DNA of 7,075 bases from RFPI01 sp964470195. Its GTDB lineage: Bacteria > Pseudomonadota > Gammaproteobacteria > Burkholderiales > Methylophilaceae. Below, piece by piece: positions 1 to 5,715 of this stretch. The stretch's first letter is position 1. The number at the start of each line of letters is the position of its first letter. Under the pieces are notes generated by a model. It made no database searches and was not told the origin of the DNA. It saw only the letters and a list, made by a program, of their open reading frames with translations. A program made the translations under genes and the position numbers. Location: assembly GCA_964470195.1 (NCBI GenBank), contig CAYYBG010000056.1, positions 1 to 7,075 on the forward strand. Direction: 5' to 3'.

Positions 1-45
1 ATTGATGAGTCTATCCTCTCTCAACAACTGGTTCAAAAAATTAAC

Positions 46-996
46 TCAGTTCAGTTGATGAGTAGTTCTAATACTGATAACACCAGACTCTCTATGGGCA
101 ATAATTTTTGAGGCGAATAAGGTGCGATACGATTTTAGTTTCTTATCACTGTCTTTAAATTCGTTTGCGCCCTCATTTTTATTGCTATTTTCATTGGAAT
201 TCTTTTGTGTGTCTGATAGTTTTGTTTCTTTAGATTGACTCTGTTTTACTTGCTCAAAATCAAATGCATAATCAGCCTGCAGGCGTGCATCAAATTCAAG
301 TCTTTTTATTAATATTTGTTTATCTGTTTCTTCTAGAATTTCTTCAATATTTTTAATCAATGATTTCCAGAAGTGATGTGTGGACAGCGTGCTTACACTT
401 GTACTGGAATTATTCTGCTGGGTATTACTAGATGCACTAGCGGGACTATTACGCAAGCTGACTTGAGTAGATGCCAATTGGTTAGTTACCGATATGCCAC
501 CTTTTGTGTCTCGCTCTAAATTGACATAGTCAATTTTGTAATGTTTTAGGATAGGCAAATCTGGTTCAATGATTAATATTCCGCTATTCACCTCTAATCG
601 ATAAATACAATTGGCCTGTCTGCAAATTCTATCCAGAATTTGTTGCATACTTTGTTGTTGGGTATGCAATGTAACTCTTGCCTGAATGCTTGGATGAATA
701 TCAACACTTAGCGCACTGTCTCTAGCCATCAATAACACAATATCTTTTACTGGTAGATTACTGCCTGTAATAGAAAACTTTTTACTTAGCACGGTATTGT
801 CTTGTTCCGCTTGCATAGTCTTTGACGGCTGTGGCGCTATCTCGGGACTGAGCACGCTATGCTGATTGTTTGATGTAGTTAGCTGACTAGGCTGATGATG
901 CGCACAGCCTAGCAACAAACATAAAGTCAGTATCAACACTGCTGTTGTTTGTATCTGTAAGGATTGCACTTCATGCCCTAAGCGATGACTTAGCAT
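46..996 (-). CDS. MshL/PilQ-type secretin, N-terminal half only (lipoprotein; truncated or split)
   Basis: Secretins form the outer-membrane ring through which type IV/MSHA pili or type II secretion substrates pass. The start at 996 is preceded by AAGG with 5 nt spacing. An upstream ATG at 1062 has no SD and would give an over-long n-region; a GTG at 969 (AGGG, 6 nt spacing) is a third option. From 996 the product has 316 residues: a hydrophobic segment ending in lipobox LLGC (Cys31), a secretin N-domain around 73-145, the MshL-like stretch YKIDYVNLERDT near 155, FWKSLIKNIEEIL near 210, an Asn/Ser/Lys-rich linker at 249-288, and HRESGVISIRTT near 301-312, which normally abuts the pore domain. 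TGA follows six residues later, so the pore-forming domain is absent; family members are usually around 550 residues. The N-terminal family match is strong. Whether this is a pseudogene, a split gene or a sequence error cannot be decided because the window ends here. Confidence 0.75.
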   Translation of the reverse strand: MLSHRLGHEVQSLQIQTTAVLILTLCLLLGCAHHQPSQLTTSNNQHSVLSPEIAPQPSKTMQAEQDNTVLSKKFSITGSNLPVKDIVLLMARDSALSVDIHPSIQARVTLHTQQQSMQQILDRICRQANCIYRLEVNSGILIIEPDLPILKHYKIDYVNLERDTKGGISVTNQLASTQVSLRNSPASASSNTQQNNSSTSVSTLSTHHFWKSLIKNIEEILEETDKQILIKRLEFDARLQADYAFDFEQVKQSQSKETKLSDTQKNSNENSNKNEGANEFKDSDKKLKSYRTLFASKIIAHRESGVISIRTTHQLN

Positions 997-1079
997 AAAT
1001 ACCTTGCCTTTAACTATTGTTGAAATTGTTAATTTGCTTTTTAAACTATTATTTTTGCCCATTTATATCAATTTTTTTA

Positions 1080-1088
1080 CTTATAACA
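1080..1088 (-). promoter_or_regulatory. Candidate extended -10 promoter for the secretin-fragment gene
   Basis: Read on the minus strand this is TGTTATAAG, which is the extended -10 dinucleotide TG, one base, then TATAAG (5 of 6 to TATAAT). No good -35 lies 16-18 bp upstream, as is common for extended -10 promoters. Transcription would begin near 1073, giving a leader of about 75 nt to the preferred start at 996. Motif evidence only, in a very AT-rich stretch. Confidence 0.3.
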
Positions 1089-1201
1089 TATTGTTTTATT
1101 GTGTTTTTACTTTAACTCAGGAAAACAGAAATTGCAAATACTAGATAAAAAATTTTGCTCATATGTTGTATTAAGACGGGGAATTATTTTGCTGGACTTG
1201 G

Positions 1202-1252
1202 TCTTAGAGGAAACACTTGTTCTTAAAAAACACATATTCTTAAAGAAACGGC
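1202..1252 (+). repeat. Three imperfect TCTTARA...AAAC direct repeats upstream of the photolyase
   Basis: TCTTAGAGGAAAC begins at 1202, TCTTAAAAAAC at 1221 and TCTTAAAGAAAC at 1238, with periods of 19 and 17 bp. TTCTTAAA itself occurs exactly twice, at 1220 and 1237. The third copy also holds the small palindrome TTCTT-A-AAGAA (1237-1247). A weak -10-like CATAAT (1252-1257) overlaps the end of the array. The layout could be an operator for the photolyase gene, but the DNA is A/T-rich and short repeats arise easily in it. Confidence 0.3.
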
Positions 1253-1294
1253 ATAATGCGGCGTCATCATGCAGAGTTAGCTAGCAATCACCAC

Positions 1295-1299
1295 AGGAA
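1295..1299 (+). promoter_or_regulatory. Ribosome binding site for the TTG start of the photolyase
   Basis: AGGAA lies 6 nt ahead of the TTG at 1306. It decides the start: the conserved LRLILGDQL block begins at residue 4 from this TTG, and the first downstream ATG (residue 31) would remove it. Confidence 0.75.
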
Positions 1300-1305
1300 A
1301 AGATT

Positions 1306-2829
1306 TTGAAAACACTTAGACTAATATTAGGCGACCAACTGAATATCCAACATTCTTGGTTCAATCAAGTCAATCCACAGGTGATATATGTGATCATGGA
1401 GGTGCGTTCTGAGACGGATTATGTGTTGCACCACGCACAAAAAATTATTGCCATTTTTGCCGCTATGCGTGACTTTAGTGAACGGCTTAAGCAACTTGGG
1501 CATCAGGTCATTTATATAGCGATTGATGATGCTGATAATCAGCATGATTTTGCAAAAAATTTGACCCGTCTTATTACTGAGTTAGCGATTACTCATTTGG
1601 AAATGCAAGCGCCCGATGAACTCAGAGTAAATCAGTTATTTGAGCAATTCTGTGCTGCATTGCCGATTACCAGCACAATAGTAGATAGCGAACATTTCAT
1701 TACCCAACGAGATGAGGCCGCACAATTCTTTGGCAAGCGTAAATGGTTGATGGAGAGTTTCTATCGATATCTGCGCAACAAACATCAGGTGTTGATGCAA
1801 GACAACAAACCCGTTGGTGGTGCATGGAATTTCGATAAGCAAAATCGTAAACCTTGGCGAGGCAATCCTGTAGCGCCTGAGGACCAGCGAAAAAAACATG
1901 ATCACAGCCAGCTATGGCAATCTATTCAAATGCAAAACATTGCTAGCTTTGGCCAAGCTCATGCGCATGAAATTGCTTGGCCGGTCAATCGTCAACAAGC
2001 ATTACAACAGCTGGATTATTTTTTGCACCATGTGTTGGTTTATTTTGGTGATTTTCAAGACGCCATGAGTAAACAGCAACCTCGCCTTTTCCATGCGCTT
2101 ATTTCATTTGCCCTGAATGTGAAATTAATTTCACCTATGGAAGTAGTGAAACGCACTGAAATAGCTTGGCAACAGCATCAATTACCTTTAGCCGCAGTAG
2201 AAGGCTTTATTCGCCAAATACTGGGGTGGCGAGAATATATTCGTGGCTATTACTGGCAGCATGCACAGCAACTTCAACAGGTCAATTTTTTTCACCACCA
2301 ACGCAAACTTCCACAATGGTTTTGGACAGGCAAAACGCACATGGCCTGTGTCAAATATTGCCTAGAGGATTCTCTAGAAAATGCTTATGCGCACCATATT
2401 CAACGCTTAATGGTGATAGGCAATTTTGCTTTATTGGCAGGCATACAACCGCAACAATTACATCAGTGGTATTTGGGGATATATATCGACGCTTTTGAGT
2501 GGGTAGAAATGCCCAACACTTTAGGCATGAGTCAATACGCTGATGATGGTCAGCTAGCCAGCAAGCCCTATGTATCAAGTGCTAACTATATCGATAAGAT
2601 GAGTGATTACTGTCATGGTTGTCACTATGATAAAAAAATTAAAATTGGCGAAAGAGCTTGTCCTTTTAATAGTTTGTACTGGGATTTTTATATGCGACAT
2701 GCCGATAAATTGCAATCCAATATTCGACTCAGTATTGTTTACCAACAAATTAGGAAAATGCCAGCCGAGCAAAAACAAGCGATTTCTATACAAGCGAATA
2801 AATATTTAGACAACTTAGAGAATTTATAA
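1306..2829 (+). CDS. Cryptochrome/photolyase-related Fe-S protein (FeS-BCP/CryB class, probable (6-4) photolyase)
   Basis: This 507-residue protein has the length and layout of the iron-sulfur bacterial cryptochrome/photolyase class typified by Agrobacterium PhrB, a light-driven cytosolic (6-4) DNA photolyase binding FAD, a lumazine antenna and a [4Fe-4S] cluster. Seen here: an N-terminal Rossmann-type antenna domain starting LRLILGDQL, then an all-helical FAD domain with AVEGFIRQILGWREYIRG (297-314), WTGKTHMAC (340-348) and ENAYAHHIQRLM (358-369). The four expected cluster cysteines are present: C348, C436, C439 (DYCHGC) and C452 (ACPF). As I recall PhrB, its electron-transfer residues correspond to W340, W388 and Y389, and the (6-4) catalytic His region to H363/H364; all are present. 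The start is TTG with a good SD. The peroxiredoxin follows 45 bp later without an obvious terminator, so the two are probably co-transcribed. Cryptochrome-like signalling instead of repair cannot be excluded. Confidence 0.95.
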   Translation: MKTLRLILGDQLNIQHSWFNQVNPQVIYVIMEVRSETDYVLHHAQKIIAIFAAMRDFSERLKQLGHQVIYIAIDDADNQHDFAKNLTRLITELAITHLEMQAPDELRVNQLFEQFCAALPITSTIVDSEHFITQRDEAAQFFGKRKWLMESFYRYLRNKHQVLMQDNKPVGGAWNFDKQNRKPWRGNPVAPEDQRKKHDHSQLWQSIQMQNIASFGQAHAHEIAWPVNRQQALQQLDYFLHHVLVYFGDFQDAMSKQQPRLFHALISFALNVKLISPMEVVKRTEIAWQQHQLPLAAVEGFIRQILGWREYIRGYYWQHAQQLQQVNFFHHQRKLPQWFWTGKTHMACVKYCLEDSLENAYAHHIQRLMVIGNFALLAGIQPQQLHQWYLGIYIDAFEWVEMPNTLGMSQYADDGQLASKPYVSSANYIDKMSDYCHGCHYDKKIKIGERACPFNSLYWDFYMRHADKLQSNIRLSIVYQQIRKMPAEQKQAISIQANKYLDNLENL

Positions 2830-2874
2830 ACGCCAATTCGGTCTAGTGAAAATACTCGTTAAGGAAATTGACTG

Positions 2875-3399
2875 ATGAAACTTATTTTAATCATTGCATT
2901 ATTTAGCCTGTTATTGGCCTTGGCAATTCGCGCCTATGCTGCCCAAGTAGTCAATATAGGCGAGCCAGCACCTGAGTTTTCTCTAGTAAACCAACATGGT
3001 GAGACGGTTAAACTAAGCGATTATCAGGGTAAATGGGTGGTGTTATATTTTTATCCCAAGAACGACACACCAGGTTGTACCAAAGAAGCATGCTCGTTCC
3101 GCGATGATATCTCTGCATTTGAGAAACTGCATGTGCAAGTGCTTGGTTTGAGTATTGACAATCAAACCTCGCATGCTAACTTCGCTAGCAAATATAAGCT
3201 GCCATTTCCACTGTTAGCTGATGCCGATGGCAAAGTCGCTGAGGCTTATGGTGCCATGACCAATTTATATGTAGTCAAACTCGCTAAGCGTTATACCTAC
3301 GTGATTGACCCGACAGGAAAAGTGGCTAAGGTTTACACCAATGTAAACCCCAAAGAACATGCCAAACAATTGCTAGAAGATTTAAAAAATCTAATATGA
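2875..3399 (+). CDS. Exported thioredoxin-fold peroxiredoxin (Bcp/PrxQ type)
   Basis: A thiol peroxidase reducing hydrogen peroxide and organic hydroperoxides. The 174-residue protein begins with a signal peptide: K2, hydrophobic core 3-18, then AYA-A, with likely cleavage after A22, so it should act in the periplasm, unlike cytosolic E. coli Bcp. The peroxiredoxin fold starts at about residue 28 (GEPAPEFSL). The active site is YPKNDTPGCTKEAC, with peroxidatic C68 and resolving C73 five residues on, the atypical two-cysteine PrxQ arrangement. The C-terminal YTYVIDPTGKV matches the conserved strand and turn of the family. AAGGA lies 9 nt before the ATG. The gene sits 45 bp after the photolyase, suggesting a shared transcript and an oxidative or light-stress role. 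A reductant for a periplasmic member (a DsbD/TlpA-like route rather than thioredoxin) is inferred; none is encoded here. Confidence 0.92.
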   Translation: MKLILIIALFSLLLALAIRAYAAQVVNIGEPAPEFSLVNQHGETVKLSDYQGKWVVLYFYPKNDTPGCTKEACSFRDDISAFEKLHVQVLGLSIDNQTSHANFASKYKLPFPLLADADGKVAEAYGAMTNLYVVKLAKRYTYVIDPTGKVAKVYTNVNPKEHAKQLLEDLKNLI

Positions 3400-3404
3400 G
3401 CTGA

Positions 3405-3734
3405 TTAATGCGCTAGTTGATTGACCTTGGCGGCCATCACAAAGTCATTGAGATGCAAGCCCTCAATCTTGTGGGTCTGAAAATACACTTTGACATAACC
3501 CCAGCCCAGCTGAATATCGGCGTGGTGCCCTTCATCTTCACATAGCGCACCAACTTGATTGGTAAATGCTAACGCATCTACGAAGTTATCAAATTTAAAT
3601 GTACGTTTGATTTTGCTAGCGTTTTCTTCTAGGCTCCATTCAGGCACTTGTGCCAAATGTTGCTCAGCCTCTGCCGGCGTCATTGTAGGAAGACCACCTT
3701 GGCATGGTGTACATTTAATTTTATCTAATTGCAT
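3405..3734 (-). CDS. phhB: Pterin-4a-carbinolamine dehydratase (4a-hydroxytetrahydrobiopterin dehydratase)
   Basis: Dehydrates the 4a-hydroxy-tetrahydropterin formed by aromatic amino acid hydroxylases, so that the pterin cofactor can be recycled; cytosolic. The 109-residue length is normal for the family. The signature is intact: EDEGHHADI with H70/H71, then THKIEGLHLNDF with H88 and D97, giving the His-His-x16-His spacing of the active site, and PEW near residue 31. TAAGGA lies 6 nt before the ATG. The stop codon is 5 bp from that of the convergent peroxiredoxin, with no room for a separate terminator. No phenylalanine hydroxylase (phhA) is next to it; stand-alone copies are common and may serve other pterin-dependent enzymes. 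The symbol is by family and the physiological partner is unknown. Confidence 0.93.
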   Translation of the reverse strand: MQLDKIKCTPCQGGLPTMTPAEAEQHLAQVPEWSLEENASKIKRTFKFDNFVDALAFTNQVGALCEDEGHHADIQLGWGYVKVYFQTHKIEGLHLNDFVMAAKVNQLAH

Positions 3735-3874
3735 GATAGATCCTTAACGTTGACTTGATATTAGATGGAAGAAAAGTGGCCTAAAAAGTTCCCGGCAAGA
3801 TGAACCAAAATATCAATCCGCATACTAAAGTGCATTGTGTAAATTGACTAAGATGTTTTCTTTTATAACTATTT

Positions 3875-3879
3875 AGGAG
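3875..3879 (+). promoter_or_regulatory. Strong ribosome binding site for the 47-residue GTG-start gene
   Basis: AGGAG sits 7 nt before the GTG at 3887. A near-ideal SD at ideal spacing in otherwise A/T-rich noncoding sequence is the main evidence that this short frame is translated. Confidence 0.65.
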
Positions 3880-3886
3880 TAACTAA

Positions 3887-4030
3887 GTGCCTGATTTTGA
3901 TGAAAACACCCAGCAACAGATATTAAAAACATTGCAAAAAATTAATTGCAATATGCTTAAAGTTTTCTGGATTGTCACTATTTTCGCATTGCTCTATTTC
4001 GCATTACTTATTTACTTATTCGTCAGATAA
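3887..4030 (+). CDS. Small single-pass membrane protein, 47 residues, function unknown
   Basis: A GTG start with AGGAG 7 nt upstream opens a 47-residue frame ending in TAA. The first 25 residues are polar (MPDFDENTQQQ..., a short amphipathic stretch ILKTLQKI and one Cys, C21). Residues 26-46 form a single strongly hydrophobic helix rich in I, L, F and Y, and the last residue is Arg. This is a C-tail-anchored architecture; the N-terminal part most likely faces the cytoplasm, though topology is inferred. The next gene begins 26 bp later on the same strand, so the pair is probably co-transcribed. I do not recognise a family. Small proteins of this kind often bind and modulate larger membrane proteins. 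It is short enough to be missed by routine gene calling; the SD plus the clean polar-then-transmembrane layout is why I call it real. Confidence 0.65.
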   Translation: MPDFDENTQQQILKTLQKINCNMLKVFWIVTIFALLYFALLIYLFVR

Positions 4031-4056
4031 ATTTGTTTTTTATATAAGCCGGCGCC

Positions 4057-4485
4057 ATGAAAACTCAATCTAAATTATTAGCCATTTTGCTAAGCAGTGT
4101 GGTTTTGCTCGCGATTGCAATATTTGCTTACTTGCATTTTTTCTCCACCGAAGCGCAGCGCATGGATTACGATCAAGCCACTACCCAAGCGATCAACGAG
4201 TGTGAAGGCATATCCAGTAAATCAGTAATGGATCTGCCGGAGTTTTTAGAATTCCAAAAAATTGAAAAACAAGGCAGGCAGTCTAGAGTCATGCAGCTTT
4301 GTATGTCAGATAGGGCTTACAAAGTGAATCCAAAATGGATTGCGCAACACCAAGCTGAAGCACATCTGATGGCTAGCAAAGAAAATATTTCAGATGAGGC
4401 AGCGCTAGAAGAATTGAAAAGAAAACACATGTATCAAAGCCACCCGCAAAATCAGCTAAGTTTATTATGGGTAAAAACCAAATAA
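4057..4485 (+). CDS. Membrane-anchored hypothetical protein, 142 residues
   Basis: I do not recognise a family. The N-terminus (K2, K6, then hydrophobic 7-27) is an uncleaved anchor or signal sequence with no clear cleavage site, placing residues 29-142 in the periplasm. That part is hydrophilic and mostly helical, with two cysteines, C49 (INECEG) and C82 (MQLCMS), spaced to allow a disulfide, and a charged helix at 112-124 (SDEAALEELKRKH). The C-terminus, QLSLLWVKTK, is mildly hydrophobic. No good SD precedes the ATG; instead a GCCGGCGCC palindrome (4048-4056) abuts it, so translation may depend on coupling to the small gene ending 26 bp upstream. The stop is 1 bp from that of the convergent serine protease. 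Codon use looks ordinary for the window. The ORF is probably real, because it has a signal anchor and fills the space between genes. Confidence 0.75.
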   Translation: MKTQSKLLAILLSSVVLLAIAIFAYLHFFSTEAQRMDYDQATTQAINECEGISSKSVMDLPEFLEFQKIEKQGRQSRVMQLCMSDRAYKVNPKWIAQHQAEAHLMASKENISDEAALEELKRKHMYQSHPQNQLSLLWVKTK

Positions 4486-4491
4486 GCTAAG
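4456..4491. terminator. Imperfect hairpin across the convergent gene ends (possible bidirectional terminator)
   Basis: Bases 4456-4470 pair with 4478-4491 around a 7-nt loop (4471-4477). I count 13 pairs including one G-U, with one bulged A (4467) and one A-A mismatch (4458/4489). The hairpin overlaps the last codons of the 142-residue gene and the last codon of the protease gene. It has no U-tract on the plus side and only a short TTTT run on the minus side, and the stem is AU-rich, so intrinsic termination is plausible but unproven. Confidence 0.3.
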
Positions 4492-5503
4492 AGCCGGACA
4501 ACTGACTCAAGCGCTTTTGTTTAAACTGTTCCAATTCATAAGCGTCATCATACTCAACAAATAATTTTTCAAGATTATCTAGCGCCAGATTATCTTTTTC
4601 CTCAAACGCAATTTCACTTAATAGGTGCATTGCATCTAAATGACGTCGATTAGCTTGAATAAGCTTTTGTAGATGTTGTTTAGCTAAAGGTTTTTCCGCG
4701 AGATTAAGCTCTGCGATGGCAAGGAAATAAAGTGCCTCTAAGGAGTTGCCTTGCTTTAACCATAGGTTGCTCAGTTGCTTGAGATTCTCCCACTCACGAT
4801 TCTGATAGGGAATCACCACTTGCATAAAGTAGGGTCTGTCTTCAAAGTTTTTAGCCCAAAAAGGAATTTGCGTGGTGTTGAGGCTTTGCATGTCTTCGTC
4901 TTTGAGTAATTTAATTATCCAATCCACAGGCACACTATAAAATAGCCCCTGCGGGCCAGGACTCTTGAAAGTGGTAATGCCTATCAAATTACCTTTCTTA
5001 TCAAACAATCCGCCGCCACTAGAGCCCAAAGAAATTGCCGCATCACTGCGAATAATATAACTGTCGTCCATGGGATAAAGTGCCTTAATGGAACCGAAAG
5101 AAGGTTGTGGCACGTTAAATCCATTGGGGTAACCTAAAGCAAAGACTTCTTCTTCATAGACTAATTGATTGGTCTCACGCATATTGACTGGTTTAAATGG
5201 CAATGACTCAAACCTTAATAGGCATAAGTCGTGTTTCCAATCGGCACGAATAGCAATTGGCTTATATCCATCGCCATATTTGTTGATGCTAGCCCCCTTG
5301 GCATTGGCAATCACGTGGCAATTGGTGGCTACAAACTCCTTATTAATTACCACACCAGTGCCTGTGCCACTGGTGCCGCTCTCAAGTTCGACAGAAACCT
5401 GCACAAGCGAATCATGCAGTTTAAGTTGGTCCTCAATACTGGGCTGAGCAACGCAGATATTAGTTATCAAAACAATAGGGAATAAATATTTCTGCATAGT
5501 CAT
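4487..5503 (-). CDS. Secreted trypsin-like serine protease with C-terminal TPR-like region
   Basis: A chymotrypsin/Deg-fold peptidase exported to the periplasm. The preferred start at 5503 has GAGA 9 nt upstream; a start at 5518 adds five residues but has no SD. Numbered from 5503 (338 residues): signal peptide 1-19 (YLFPIVLITNICVA, likely cut before Q20). The protease domain spans roughly 30-200, with the full triad: H63 in ATNCHVI, D92 in WKHDLCLL, S162 in LGSSGGGLF, and a GTGTGVVI strand before the His. Residues 237-330 are helical with TPR-like spacing (LWLKQGNSLEALYFLAIAEL, then two more hairpins). DegP/DegS members carry PDZ domains here; none is visible. Divergent from the methyltransferase and convergent, 1 bp apart, with the 142-residue gene. 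The substrate is unknown; the TPR-like tail may bind a partner or client. Confidence 0.9.
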   Translation of the reverse strand: MTMQKYLFPIVLITNICVAQPSIEDQLKLHDSLVQVSVELESGTSGTGTGVVINKEFVATNCHVIANAKGASINKYGDGYKPIAIRADWKHDLCLLRFESLPFKPVNMRETNQLVYEEEVFALGYPNGFNVPQPSFGSIKALYPMDDSYIIRSDAAISLGSSGGGLFDKKGNLIGITTFKSPGPQGLFYSVPVDWIIKLLKDEDMQSLNTTQIPFWAKNFEDRPYFMQVVIPYQNREWENLKQLSNLWLKQGNSLEALYFLAIAELNLAEKPLAKQHLQKLIQANRRHLDAMHLLSEIAFEEKDNLALDNLEKLFVEYDDAYELEQFKQKRLSQLSGS

Positions 5504-5542
5504 TGTGATATATCTCATTACAAAGAAAGCTTATAGAAAGGT

Positions 5543-5548
5543 ATTATA
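5543..5548 (-). promoter_or_regulatory. Perfect -10 box for the serine protease gene
   Basis: On the minus strand this reads TATAAT, an exact sigma-70 -10 hexamer. The expected -35 position has no TTGACA-like sequence (TGATTT at 17 bp spacing) and falls inside the inverted repeat at 5551-5580. That combination is typical of a promoter that needs an activator. Transcription would begin near 5536, about 33 nt before the preferred start codon. Confidence 0.45.
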
Positions 5549-5550
5549 TG

Positions 5551-5580
5551 AATTAGTTCTTACCTAAATCAGAACAAATT
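5551..5580. repeat. 30-bp imperfect inverted repeat between divergent promoters (candidate operator)
   Basis: AATTAGTTCT (5551-5560) and AGAACAAATT (5571-5580) are reverse complements at 9 of 10 positions, separated by 10 bp, so the half-site centres are 20 bp apart, about two helical turns. The repeat covers the -35 zone of the protease promoter and lies at roughly -75 to -46 of the candidate methyltransferase promoter. This fits one dimeric regulator controlling both genes. No regulator gene is present in the window. Confidence 0.45.
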
Positions 5581-5590
5581 CGTTTAGCAA

Positions 5591-5619
5591 TTGTCATGAT
5601 TTGCTGAGATGTAGATTAT
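5591..5619 (+). promoter_or_regulatory. Candidate sigma-70 promoter for the methyltransferase operon
   Basis: TTGTCA (5591-5596, 5 of 6 to TTGACA), a 17-bp spacer, then GATTAT (5614-5619, 4 of 6 to TATAAT). Transcription would start near 5626 and leave a leader of about 90 nt before the TTG start. I looked for the TGATC...CGTA form of ChrR-linked sigma-E promoters and did not find it. Confidence 0.45.
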
Positions 5620-5702
5620 AAAACGTCTTAAATTACTTATTTTTAGGCTTTTCGTATTCTCAAATCATCATTTCAATAAAATACAACTAATCTAATTCTT
5701 TT

Positions 5703-5707
5703 AAGGA
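5703..5707 (+). promoter_or_regulatory. Ribosome binding site for the TTG start of the methyltransferase
   Basis: AAGGA lies 8 nt ahead of the TTG at 5716. It fixes the start, because the family-conserved LLPDALIRIGIRQL (residues 13-26) would be lost from the next ATG at residue 45. Confidence 0.7.
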
Positions 5708-5715
5708 AATATATT

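Noticed and set aside
1..111. Plus-strand frame open from the window edge to TGA at 109-111 (36 codons), possibly the end of a convergent gene
   Set aside because: It overlaps, antisense, the conserved GVISIRTT coding segment of the minus-strand secretin gene. A shadow frame is the simpler explanation, though an incoming gene cannot be wholly excluded at the edge.
1099..1284. 61-codon plus-strand frame in the intergenic region
   Set aside because: No SD, no recognisable domain or signal, composition typical of A/T-rich noncoding DNA, and it lies over the candidate regulatory repeats of the photolyase gene.
2166..2809. Several 68-110 codon frames on both strands within the photolyase gene
   Set aside because: The frame encoding the Fe-S photolyase is conserved throughout this stretch; the others are shadows without start signals.
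3400..3430. Possible terminator between the peroxiredoxin and the pterin dehydratase
   Set aside because: Only very short inverted matches, no stable GC stem and no U-tract; the two stops are 5 bp apart.
3844..3872. TTGACT (3844) with TATAAC (3864) as a promoter for the small membrane protein gene
   Set aside because: The spacer is only 14 bp, and the transcript would start inside the SD at 3875-3879, so this pairing is not workable.
5169..5485. Two overlapping plus-strand frames antisense to the protease N-terminus
   Set aside because: They lie opposite the protease catalytic His and Asp region, whose coding frame is certain; no SD or family match.
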